Source: JACRBR01 sp964371355
Lineage (GTDB): Bacteria; Chloroflexota; Dehalococcoidia; DSTF01; JACRBR01
NCBI GenBank assembly: GCA_964371355.1
Contig: CAYJMG010000012.1
Coordinates: forward strand, 1-64,000
Reading direction: 5' to 3'
DNA length: 64,000 nt
Shown here: piece by piece, positions 26,022-32,942 of the stretch
How positions within the stretch are numbered: the first letter of the stretch is position 1
Layout: each line of letters opens with the position of its first letter
Made by a program: the position numbers and the translations under genes
The notes under the pieces: generated by a model
What the model was told of the DNA's origin: nothing
Databases searched by the model: none
The model's input: only the letters and a program-made list of their open reading frames with translations

Positions 26022-26483
26022 GTGTCCCAGTCATCCTCCACACAGCCCCAGGCCCTGACCGCCCCCCACGTCCTCGAGTACCCGTACACCCGAAGCACTG
26101 GCGAGGTCATCGGCCGCTTCTTCGCCGCGCTCAAGGAGCGCCGCATTGTGGGCATCCGCGCCCGCGACGGACGCGTGCTCGTCCCCCCGCAGGAGTACGA
26201 TCCCGAGACCGCCGAGTCCCTCGACGACTGGGTCGACGTAGGGCAGTCCGGCACGGTCACCACCTGGACCTGGATCGAGCATCCCCGCCCCAAACACCCC
26301 CTCCAGCACCCCTTCGCCTTCGCCCTCATCCGCCTCGATGGCGCCGACACAGCCATGCTCCACGTCGTCGACGCCGGGGACCCCGCCCGCATGTCCACCC
26401 GCATGCGCGTCCGCGCCCAATGGCGCGAAGACCCCCAGGGCGACATAACCGACATCGCATGCTTCATCCCGGAGGCGCCATGA
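26022..26483 (+). CDS. DUF35 OB-fold protein lacking the zinc ribbon cysteines
   Basis: 153 residues. DUF35 (ChsH2-like) proteins carry a short N-terminal helix, a zinc ribbon and an OB fold, and bind acyl-CoA or support a thiolase-like partner. Here the layout is kept (FFAALKERRIVGIRARDGRVLVPPQEYDPE then an OB fold with GQSGTVTTWTWIEHP; written here with breaks in mind), but the four Cys expected around VLVPP are absent. The paralogue that follows keeps them. The pair may act as a heteromer with the thiolase-like proteins downstream. Confidence 0.75.
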   Translation: MSQSSSTQPQALTAPHVLEYPYTRSTGEVIGRFFAALKERRIVGIRARDGRVLVPPQEYDPETAESLDDWVDVGQSGTVTTWTWIEHPRPKHPLQHPFAFALIRLDGADTAMLHVVDAGDPARMSTRMRVRAQWREDPQGDITDIACFIPEAP

Positions 26484-26532
26484 GAAGCCTCGCGATCGGA
26501 TTCTCGGCACCAGGACTTGCCACCGCCCGTAG

Positions 26533-26554
26533 GGACAGGTCTTTAGACCTGTCC
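26533..26554. repeat. GGACAGGTCT-TT-AGACCTGTCC palindrome
   Basis: Perfect 10-bp stem with a TT loop. Copies occur at 36960-36981 (identical) and 38379-38398 (loop TC). Confidence 0.85.
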
Positions 26555-26609
26555 TCGCGCCGGGATGGCGTACCCAGCCGCAACTCGGCCACGTCTGCCC
26601 AATCGAAGC

Positions 26610-26659
26610 TCCCCCTCTCCACGTCGTGGAGAGGGGGCCGGGGGGTGAGGTGCAGTGAC
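26610..26659. repeat. intact copy of the CCCCTCTCCACG hairpin repeat
   Basis: A long stem (CCCCCTCTCCACG/CGTGGAGAGGGGG) followed by CCGGGGGGTGAGGTGCAGTG. This intact copy shows that the two gapped copies at 38.5 and 40.2 kb need no extra sequence. Confidence 0.85.
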
Positions 26660-26726
26660 ACCCCCAGACCTCCTATGCGCCCTCTGCGCCTCCGCGGTGT
26701 GAACAAGAGGAAGGCGGGCCAGCCTG

Positions 26727-27221
26727 ATGACTGACAACTCCCCGCACGGCGTCGTCTCCCGCCCCATCCGCCTCGACTACACCTACACCGCGGGCGCCGC
26801 ATCCTCGCGCTTCCTCAAGAGCATCCTCCAGAAGAAGCTCCTGGGCCAACGTTGCCCCGATTGCCGCAAGGTCTATGTTCCGCCGCGCGGCGCCTGCCCC
26901 ACATGTGGCGTCGCCACGCGCGACGAGGTCGAAGTGAACGACACCGGCATCGTCACCACCTTCTGCATCGTGAACATCCCCTTCCCAGGTATGGCCGTGA
27001 AGCCACCGTTCGCTGCCGCCTCCGTCCTCCTCGACGGCGCCGGCATCGCGATCTTCCACCTCTTGCAGGAGGTGCCGGCCGAGGACGTGCGCATGGGCCT
27101 CCGCGTCCAGGCAGTCTGGGTTCCCGACGCCGAGCTGCAGCCCACGCTCGAGAGCATCCGCTACTTCAAGCCCACCGGCGAGCCCGACGCGCCCTACGAC
27201 ACGTACAAGGACCACCTGTGA
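26727..27221 (+). CDS. DUF35 zinc-ribbon OB-fold protein (ChsH2-like)
   Basis: 164 residues. The zinc ribbon is complete: CPDC near residue 43 and CPTCG near 58, around KVYVPPRGA; an OB fold follows (NDTGIVTTFCIVNIP, LDGAGIAIFHLL). In steroid side-chain degradation such proteins pair with MaoC-like hydratases or with thiolase-fold aldolases such as Ltp2. Thiolase-like genes follow after the transposon, so a comparable partnership is likely. The substrate is inferred, not seen. Confidence 0.85.
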   Translation: MTDNSPHGVVSRPIRLDYTYTAGAASSRFLKSILQKKLLGQRCPDCRKVYVPPRGACPTCGVATRDEVEVNDTGIVTTFCIVNIPFPGMAVKPPFAAASVLLDGAGIAIFHLLQEVPAEDVRMGLRVQAVWVPDAELQPTLESIRYFKPTGEPDAPYDTYKDHL

Positions 27222-27263
27222 TGCGTGGATCCAGCGCGGACGTCCCCACCCGCAAAGCGAAAG

Positions 27264-27282
27264 GTAGCGGCGGAGCTTTAGC
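27264..27282. repeat. left half of a REP palindrome split by the IS element
   Basis: GTAGCGGCGGA followed by the 8-bp target duplication GCTTTAGC (27275-27282). The other half begins at 29817. Joined with one GCTTTAGC, they restore GCGGAGCT-TT-AGCTCCGC, as seen at 34899-34916. Confidence 0.85.
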
Positions 27283-27323
27283 GGGAATGATCGGTTTGAC
27301 ACAGTACCCGCCGAGGCTCCACA

Positions 27324-28235
27324 ATGCCGCGGAATGAGACTTCGCGGCGGCTCGTTACTGGGAGCAAGGGTGCTTGGCCGTACCACGAGGGAAGGCATCT
27401 CATCGTGGCTCTAAGGCAGTTCGTGTTCGCGGATGAGAGCGGAACGCATGACGGCTCTCGTTACTGCATTGTCGCGGGTTATCGAGGATCGCCCGGGCAA
27501 TGGGAGCGGTTCAAGCCAGCCTGGAACAAAATCCTCGCGAGCGAGCACGCCCCGCCCTTCCACACCAATGTTTTTCTGAGTCGCCGCGTCCGGGGACACA
27601 TCCCCAATCCCTATGCCAAATGGTCCGAGCGAAGGGCAAAGGATTACTTCGGACGGCTACTCAAACAGATTTCTGACCGAAAGGTCTATTCGGTCGGGTG
27701 TGCCGTGGACATCCCTGCGTTCAATGCGCTGAGCTATGGCGAGCGTTGCGCGTTGACCGACAACTTGGATGGGAAGAACCCCCAGCCGCGCAAACTTGCG
27801 CCGTACTATCTCGCATTCCGCACGATGCTGGGCGCGGCCATCGAGGGCACACACCCTGATACCGAACTCCACTTCCGCTTCGCACTTCAGGACGAATACA
27901 ACGATCATGCCAAGAAGATGTTCAGGGAGATCAGGGAGCACGGGAAGGTCGGCACTGAACACCAGTTGGCGAGCGTGGATTTCTGGGATGCTGCAAAGTG
28001 GCCGGGGCTCCAGGCCGCCGACATCTACGCGAGCCATTGGTACAACGCATCGGTTACTCCACGGTCACGACTGAACAAAACGAATACAGCAAGCATGAAC
28101 ATGCTCACGCGCGACGGTCGAGGCGTTTCCATCTACGATGCTGATGGATTGGAGCGTGTACTCGGTTCCGTTGTTTCGCCTCAAGAACGCCAGTTCCTGC
28201 GGAATATGAAACAGCCGAACGGACGACGGAGATGA
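27324..28235 (+). CDS. DUF3800 domain protein (IS passenger)
   Basis: 303 residues. DUF3800 proteins have an RNase H-like or related fold with conserved acidic residues. Here the marks are VFADESGTH near the start, YCIVAGYRG, and the C-terminal LQAADIYASHWYN. A shorter reading from GTG at 27405 would begin just before the VFADESG strand and has GGGAAGG upstream, so the start is uncertain. DUF3800 genes are frequent in mobile and defence contexts; the function is not established. It lies within the IS1595-family element, near the left terminal repeat. Confidence 0.85.
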   Translation: MPRNETSRRLVTGSKGAWPYHEGRHLIVALRQFVFADESGTHDGSRYCIVAGYRGSPGQWERFKPAWNKILASEHAPPFHTNVFLSRRVRGHIPNPYAKWSERRAKDYFGRLLKQISDRKVYSVGCAVDIPAFNALSYGERCALTDNLDGKNPQPRKLAPYYLAFRTMLGAAIEGTHPDTELHFRFALQDEYNDHAKKMFREIREHGKVGTEHQLASVDFWDAAKWPGLQAADIYASHWYNASVTPRSRLNKTNTASMNMLTRDGRGVSIYDADGLERVLGSVVSPQERQFLRNMKQPNGRRR

Positions 28236-28246
28236 TCGTTCGCTCG

Positions 28247-28621
28247 TCACGGCATACTATCGGCGCGGAAGGGATTGATCGCACACTGGATCGAGCCGTA
28301 GCGCGTCGCCGTGCATCCGTCCCCTCCAGACAGGTCATCGCCGATGCCGAACAAACGATCACGATAGCCCTCCGCGCACGGGGGAAGTTTGATCAGGTCG
28401 GCCTCCTTGTGCGCCGGTTGGGTCTCATAGGCGAGCGTCGGCGACTTGTCCAGCACCTCCCGCCATTTCTCCGCCCACGGAGCGACAGCATCTACCACCA
28501 CCCTCGCATCGTCGGCGTCGCAACCTGTAAGGCCGAGCGGGCGATCGGGAGTTTCGGAATCACCGCCGCAAGCGGCGGTGCCAAACACGATAAATGCGAG
28601 CGTTACGGCGATGATCCGCAT
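28247..28621 (-). CDS. small lipoprotein (IS passenger)
   Basis: 124 residues with a signal peptide ending in the lipobox FGTAAC. The mature part has several cysteines (TGCDADD, PPCAEGY, DGCTA, IQCAIN) that could form disulfides. The ribosome binding site GGGGAG precedes the ATG. The family is not recognised. It lies inside the IS1595-family element, convergent with the DUF3800 gene. Confidence 0.65.
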   Translation of the reverse strand: MRIIAVTLAFIVFGTAACGGDSETPDRPLGLTGCDADDARVVVDAVAPWAEKWREVLDKSPTLAYETQPAHKEADLIKLPPCAEGYRDRLFGIGDDLSGGDGCTATRYGSIQCAINPFRADSMP

Positions 28622-28638
28622 CTTGTTACACTCCCCGT

Positions 28639-28833
28639 ATGGCCGACAAACCGAAGCAGACCCGCGCTCAACCTCTCAACCTCTCTGGCATGGATTTTGA
28701 CGACATGCTGCAACGCCTCATACATGCGGGGCCGATGCCGACGGAGCTCAAGAAGGTTCGTCCTCCGCGCCCTTCGCCTGCTTCCCGAGGTACCAGTCGA
28801 GCCGCCCGCCGACGCCAGCCAAAAACACGTTGA
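28639..28833 (+). CDS. possible small passenger ORF
   Basis: 64 codons starting 17 bases from the divergent lipoprotein gene. The first 37 residues (with PLNLSGMDFDDMLQRL) have an ordinary amphipathic composition. The tail is Arg/Ser/Pro rich and runs antisense through the transposase 3' end, so it may not be functional. It could encode a short protein often carried by such elements, but that is a guess. Confidence 0.35.
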   Translation: MADKPKQTRAQPLNLSGMDFDDMLQRLIHAGPMPTELKKVRPPRPSPASRGTSRAARRRQPKTR

Positions 28834-29767
28834 AGCGGTCTTCGTCTGTTATGTGACGGGTGTTGTGCCGGAAGGCATACTCCTGAACGTACTGGTTCAG
28901 GTATCCCGCATCGACGTGATGATATGTCCCCACGAGGCCCCGCTTGAGGATCGACCAGAACGACTCGATCCCCTGCGTGTGAACCTCGCCGCGCACGTAC
29001 TCGCTCTTGTGGCGGATCACGTCATGCGGGAGCATCTTGGCGATGTTGCTGTAGACCATGTGCTCGTCAGTCATCAGACGCGAGTTGTCGCGGTCAACGC
29101 CGTGCCACACAGCACGGTCTACGGCGTCCCGGTTGACCTTCGGTATCACCTGAGCCCGGATGCGGCCACCGCGCTCCTTTATGCCGAATACGGGGGTCTT
29201 CTTGGCCCATGCTTCGGTGATTGCATCACTCATGGTGCGGGTCTTTATCCGGTGCTCGCGGTGGCCGCGCGGCTTGCCGCCGACGTAGGTTTCGTCGGCC
29301 TCAATGGTGCCCTTGAGCTTGCGGGGGTTCTTGTCCGTCATGGCCCAGCGAATCCGGTGGCACATGAACCATGCCGCCTCATAGGTGACGCCAAACTCAC
29401 GGGCGATCTGGTGGGCGCTGACGGACTTCTTGGACACGACCATCCGCTGCGCGACGATCAGCCATGTGCGAAGGGGGATCTTCGAGTCCTCGAAAATGGT
29501 GCCCTTCGTTACGCTGAACTGACGCCGACACGCCTTGCAGTTGTAGAGCGACCGGGCAGGCACCACACGATCAGGCTTGCCCTTGCGCGGGTACGTCTTG
29601 GCCGCGATCTCCATGCGCGTAATGTCGGAGCCGCCGCAATCCTCAAAGGCGCACACGAGGCCGTTGGGCCATCGCTTCGATTCAAGGAACGCTCGCGCAT
29701 CGGCTTCGGTGCGGAGCCTATCGGTCAGGTTCGGGGTGTGTCCCTTGCGCTTCGGTTCGCTGTTCAT
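28748..29767 (-). CDS. IS1595-family (ISXO2-like) DDE transposase
   Basis: About 339 residues from MNSEPKRKG; an alternative ATG three codons upstream is possible, while longer reading would begin inside the terminal repeat. The N-terminal zinc-binding part has CAFEDCG and CKACRRQF. The catalytic domain shows IEADETYVGG (D), TDEHMVY (D) and HTQGIESFWSILKRG (N/E region with the IS1595-typical ESFW). It mobilises the element bounded by 27283 and 29816. The reading frame is intact, so the element may still be active. Confidence 0.93.
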   Translation of the reverse strand: MNSEPKRKGHTPNLTDRLRTEADARAFLESKRWPNGLVCAFEDCGGSDITRMEIAAKTYPRKGKPDRVVPARSLYNCKACRRQFSVTKGTIFEDSKIPLRTWLIVAQRMVVSKKSVSAHQIAREFGVTYEAAWFMCHRIRWAMTDKNPRKLKGTIEADETYVGGKPRGHREHRIKTRTMSDAITEAWAKKTPVFGIKERGGRIRAQVIPKVNRDAVDRAVWHGVDRDNSRLMTDEHMVYSNIAKMLPHDVIRHKSEYVRGEVHTQGIESFWSILKRGLVGTYHHVDAGYLNQYVQEYAFRHNTRHITDEDRFNVFLAGVGGRLDWYLGKQAKGAEDEPS

Positions 29768-29816
29768 ACCCCCCATTCTAGGAGGTTCACCGTGCTGTGT
29801 CAAGCCGATCATTCCC

Positions 29817-30039
29817 GCTTTAGCTCCGCTCGGTGCCGCATCCGAGGTGAACGCAACATCTCGCGCGACGGTGCGACAGTTCCGTCATTCTGAGCGCAGC
29901 GAAGAATCTTGCCGCATCCCAACACATCATCTTCGCGCGATAGCGCCTGAAATTTCGCATTACGCGTTCGCGCTCCGTTGTGTTCCTCTGCGCCCTCCGC
30001 GTCTCTGCGTGCATTCCCCTGCTGAAGCAGAGGCAGACC
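29817..30039. repeat. right half of split REP plus CATTCTGAG repeat
   Basis: GCTTTAGC (29817-29824) then TCCGCTCGGTGCCGCA completes the REP interrupted by the IS element. A GTCATTCTGAGCGCAGCGAAG repeat starts near 29882. No gene is seen. Confidence 0.8.
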
Positions 30040-31116
30040 ATGCGTGAAGTCGCCGTCGTTGCCTTCGCCCAGTCCCGCTACGTGCGCCAGGACCTCGAGC
30101 TGAACGAGGTCGAGATGCTGATGCCCGTTATCCACGAGGCGCTCGAACGCTCGGGCATTCCGCGCCAGGAGATCGGCTTCACCGTCTCCGGTTCGTGCGA
30201 TTACCTCGCCGGGCAGCCCTTCGCCTTCGTCACCGCGCTTGACGCCGTGGGCGCCTGGCCCCCCATCCGCGAGTCTCACGTCGAGATGGATGGCGCCTGG
30301 GCGCTGTACGAGGCCTGGGTCCGTCTGCAGTGCGCGCGTCCCGGGGACGCCGTCGAGTCCGCCCTCGTGTACTCGTTCGGCAAGTCCTCGCTCGGCGACA
30401 TCCGCGATGTCATGACACTGCAACTCGACCCCTACTACGTCGCGCCGCTCTGGCCCGACACCGTCGCCGTCGCCGCGCTCCAGGCTCGCGCCCTGCTCGA
30501 CGCCGGCGTCTGCACCGAGCGCGACTTGGCCGCTGTCGCTGTCCGCAGCCGCCGCGACGGGAAGTCCAACCCCTCGGCGCAGGTCACCGGCGATTTCGAT
30601 GTCGATGCTCTCCTCGCCGAGCCCTATATCGCCTCCCCCCTGCGCGCGCACGACTGCCCGCCCATCTCGGATGGCGCGGCTGCCGTCGTCCTCGCCGCCG
30701 GCGATCTCGCCCGCCGCGTCTGCAAGCGTCCGGCGTGGATCACCGGTATCGATCACCGCATCGAGCCGCACGGACTGGGCGTGCGAGACCTCACGGCATC
30801 GGCATCGACGCAGCTCGCCGGCCTGCGAGCGGGCGTCGCGCAGGGCAAGGTCGATGTCGTCGAGTTCCACGCCCCGTTCACCCACCAGGAGATCATCCTG
30901 CGCCGCGCCCTCGGCCTCCATCTCGACGACAGCGTGCGCGTGAACCCCTCCGGTGGCGCGCTCGCCGCCAACGCCGTCATGGTCGCCGGCCTCGCGCGTA
31001 TCGGCGAGGCCGCACAGCGCGTCATCGACGGCGACGCCACCCGCGCCCTCGCCCACGCCACCTCCGGCCCCTGCCTCCAACAAAACCTCGTCTGCGTCTT
31101 GGAGGCATCGTCATGA
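30040..31116 (+). CDS. thiolase-like protein (SCP-x/Ltp2 group)
   Basis: 358 residues from MREVAVVAF, which places the first thiolase strand at the N-terminus. Thiolase-fold marks are HDCPPISDGAAAVVLA, VVEFHAPFTHQE and NPSGGALAANAV (GGxxxAxNxx-like). The first half has SGSCDYLAGQPF where thiolases carry the nucleophilic Cys region, but the usual context is altered. DUF35 partners upstream and a second thiolase downstream suggest a DUF35-thiolase complex such as the ChsH/Ltp2 retro-aldolase of steroid catabolism, or a thiolase for another CoA ester. Confidence 0.82.
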   Translation: MREVAVVAFAQSRYVRQDLELNEVEMLMPVIHEALERSGIPRQEIGFTVSGSCDYLAGQPFAFVTALDAVGAWPPIRESHVEMDGAWALYEAWVRLQCARPGDAVESALVYSFGKSSLGDIRDVMTLQLDPYYVAPLWPDTVAVAALQARALLDAGVCTERDLAAVAVRSRRDGKSNPSAQVTGDFDVDALLAEPYIASPLRAHDCPPISDGAAAVVLAAGDLARRVCKRPAWITGIDHRIEPHGLGVRDLTASASTQLAGLRAGVAQGKVDVVEFHAPFTHQEIILRRALGLHLDDSVRVNPSGGALAANAVMVAGLARIGEAAQRVIDGDATRALAHATSGPCLQQNLVCVLEASS

Positions 31117-31145
31117 GGGGCAAGCTCCAGATCACACCCTCCGCA

Positions 31146-31166
31146 GCGCGGGCTGAAAGCCCGCGC
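31146..31166. repeat. GCGCGGGCT-GAA-AGCCCGCGC palindrome
   Basis: Same core as the copy at 25795-25815. It is followed by AAGCTGGAAGCTGG-type repeats (about 31199-31264) and a CACTGTCCACTGTCC tandem (about 31296-31320). Confidence 0.8.
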
Positions 31167-31366
31167 GGATTGCACCGACGCGTCCCGAAGCCGGGCGCCG
31201 GAAGCTGGAAGCTGGACCGCCTCTTGCCACCAATCCAGCTCCCAGCTTCCAGCCTCCAGCTTCCTCCCGTCGAAGAGGCGACGCTCGCGAACTGTTCACT
31301 GTCCACTGTCCACTGTCCACGTTCGCTCCGGACGACGACCGCGCTCGACGCGACGGAGCTGCTGCC

Positions 31367-32524
31367 ATGAGCAATCGAGTAGCAGTGATTGGCATCGGCC
31401 AGACAAAATACGCCTCCAAGCGCCCCGACGTCTCCATGCCCGGGCTCGTGCGTGAGGCTGCGCAGCGCGCGCTCGACGACGCAGCCCTAACCTGGCGCGA
31501 CGTCGACGCCGTCGTCATCGGCAAGGCCCCCGACATGTTCGAGGGCGTCATGATGCCCGAGCTCTACCTCGCCGATGCGCTCGGCGCCGCCGGCAAGCCC
31601 ATCATGCGCGTCCACACCGCCGGCAGCGTCGGCGGCTCGACGGCCATCGTCGCCGCACACCTCGTCGAGGCCGGCGTCCACGACCGCGTGCTCACCGTCG
31701 CCTACGAGAAGCAGTCCGAGTCCGACGCGATGTGGGCCCTCACGGTCCGCGCGCCGTTCTCACCGAACACCGTTGGCGGCGCGGGCGGCTACTTCGCGCC
31801 CTACATCCGCGCCTACATGCGGCGGTCGGGCGCTCCGCCGGACACGGGGATGCGGACGGTGCTGAAAGATCGGCTCAACGCGCTCAAGAACCCGTACGCC
31901 CACCTCCACCAACCCGACATCACGCTCGAGACGGTCGCCGCCTCGCCGATGCTCTGGGATCCGATCCGCTACGCCGAGACCTGTCCGTCCTCCGACGGCG
32001 CCTGCGCCATGGTCCTCGCGTCGGAGTCCGCCGCCGCGAAGGCGCCCCGTAGGCCCGCCTGGATCCACGCCACCGCGATGCGCTCCGAGCCCACCATGTT
32101 CTCCGGCCGCGACCAGGTGAACCCCCGCGCAGGCAGAGACTGCGCCGCCGATGTCTACAAGCAGGCCGGCATCAGCAATCCGCGCAAGGAGATCGACTGC
32201 GCCGAGATCTACGTGCCGTTCTCGTGGTTCGAGGCGATGTGGATGGAGAACTTGGGTATCGCGCCCGAAGGCGAGGGCTGGAAGATGGTGCAGTCCGGCG
32301 CCACCGCGATGGACGGCGACTTCCCCGTCAACATGTCCGGCGGTGTACTATCGTCAAACCCGATAGGTGCCTCCGGCATGATCCGCTTCGCCGAGGCCGC
32401 CATGCAGGTCCGCGGCACGGCCGGCGCCCACCAGCTCGATGGCGTCCACCGCGCCCTCGGCCACGCGTACGGCGGCGGCTCCCAGTTCTTCTCCATGTGG
32501 ATAGTGGGCAGCGAGAAACCATGA
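31367..32524 (+). CDS. thiolase family protein
   Basis: 385 residues of the non-canonical thiolase group often annotated acetyl-CoA acetyltransferase or lipid-transfer protein. It starts RVAVIGIGQTKY, has the motif HTAGSVGGSTAIVAA where the active Cys usually sits (none here), TCPSSDGACAMVLA, and the C-terminal NMSGGVLSSNPIGASG and HAYGGGSQFF. The lost Cys argues for an aldolase-like or non-condensing reaction. Its stop overlaps the next start by four bases. Confidence 0.88.
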   Translation: MSNRVAVIGIGQTKYASKRPDVSMPGLVREAAQRALDDAALTWRDVDAVVIGKAPDMFEGVMMPELYLADALGAAGKPIMRVHTAGSVGGSTAIVAAHLVEAGVHDRVLTVAYEKQSESDAMWALTVRAPFSPNTVGGAGGYFAPYIRAYMRRSGAPPDTGMRTVLKDRLNALKNPYAHLHQPDITLETVAASPMLWDPIRYAETCPSSDGACAMVLASESAAAKAPRRPAWIHATAMRSEPTMFSGRDQVNPRAGRDCAADVYKQAGISNPRKEIDCAEIYVPFSWFEAMWMENLGIAPEGEGWKMVQSGATAMDGDFPVNMSGGVLSSNPIGASGMIRFAEAAMQVRGTAGAHQLDGVHRALGHAYGGGSQFFSMWIVGSEKP

Positions 32525-32940
32525 GCGAAGAGGACGTTATCGTTATTCGTTCGCTCGAAGGCCGCTTCAGAGAGGCTCTTCGTGACGACGACATGGATAC
32601 GCTCGCCGGTCTGACAGTCGACGAATATACATTCGTGAGCGATTACGGGATCGAGACGCGCGATCAATGGCTCGCGGGAATCGCGGCCGAGAAGAAGAAG
32701 GCCGGCCACCGAAGCATTGTGTATGAGGATGAACGTATTGATATCCACGGTGATTGCGCGGTCTTCTATGCAGAACAGTGGATCGAGTTTCCTGTGAACG
32801 ATGAGATGACCGAGGAGTGGGCGCACCTCGTAACAGATGTCTGGCTTCACCGAGGCGGCGAATGGAAATTGGCCCGGCGGCACTCATCTGGCTACCAAAA
32901 GAAGAATCCATCCTATCGCCGTCAACGAGAGCACGTGTGA
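32521..32940 (+). CDS. NTF2-like/DUF4440 protein
   Basis: 139 residues, translationally coupled to the thiolase (ATGA). It has the SnoaL/DUF4440 cone fold pattern: an N-terminal helix (EGRFREALRDDDMDTLAGL), the strand-loop YTFVSDYGIETRDQWLAGI and terminal strands VTDVWLHRGGEWKLARRHSS. Such proteins act as small isomerases, hydratases or binding proteins. The base composition is a little lower in GC than its neighbours, so it may have a separate origin. Confidence 0.8.
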   Translation: MSEEDVIVIRSLEGRFREALRDDDMDTLAGLTVDEYTFVSDYGIETRDQWLAGIAAEKKKAGHRSIVYEDERIDIHGDCAVFYAEQWIEFPVNDEMTEEWAHLVTDVWLHRGGEWKLARRHSSGYQKKNPSYRRQREHV

Positions 32941-32942
32941 GC

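Larger units (their letters stand above)
27283..29816. mobile_element. IS1595-family element with passenger genes (2534 bp)
   Basis: The ends are inverted repeats: GGGAATGATCGGTTTGACAC on the left and GGGAATGATCGGCTTGACAC on the complementary right end, one mismatch in 20. Both sides carry the direct repeat GCTTTAGC, an 8-bp duplication as expected for IS1595. Inside are a DUF3800 gene, a small lipoprotein gene, a possible small ORF and the DDE transposase. Base composition inside is visibly lower in GC than the flanks. It interrupts the spacing between the DUF35 genes and the thiolases. Confidence 0.9.
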
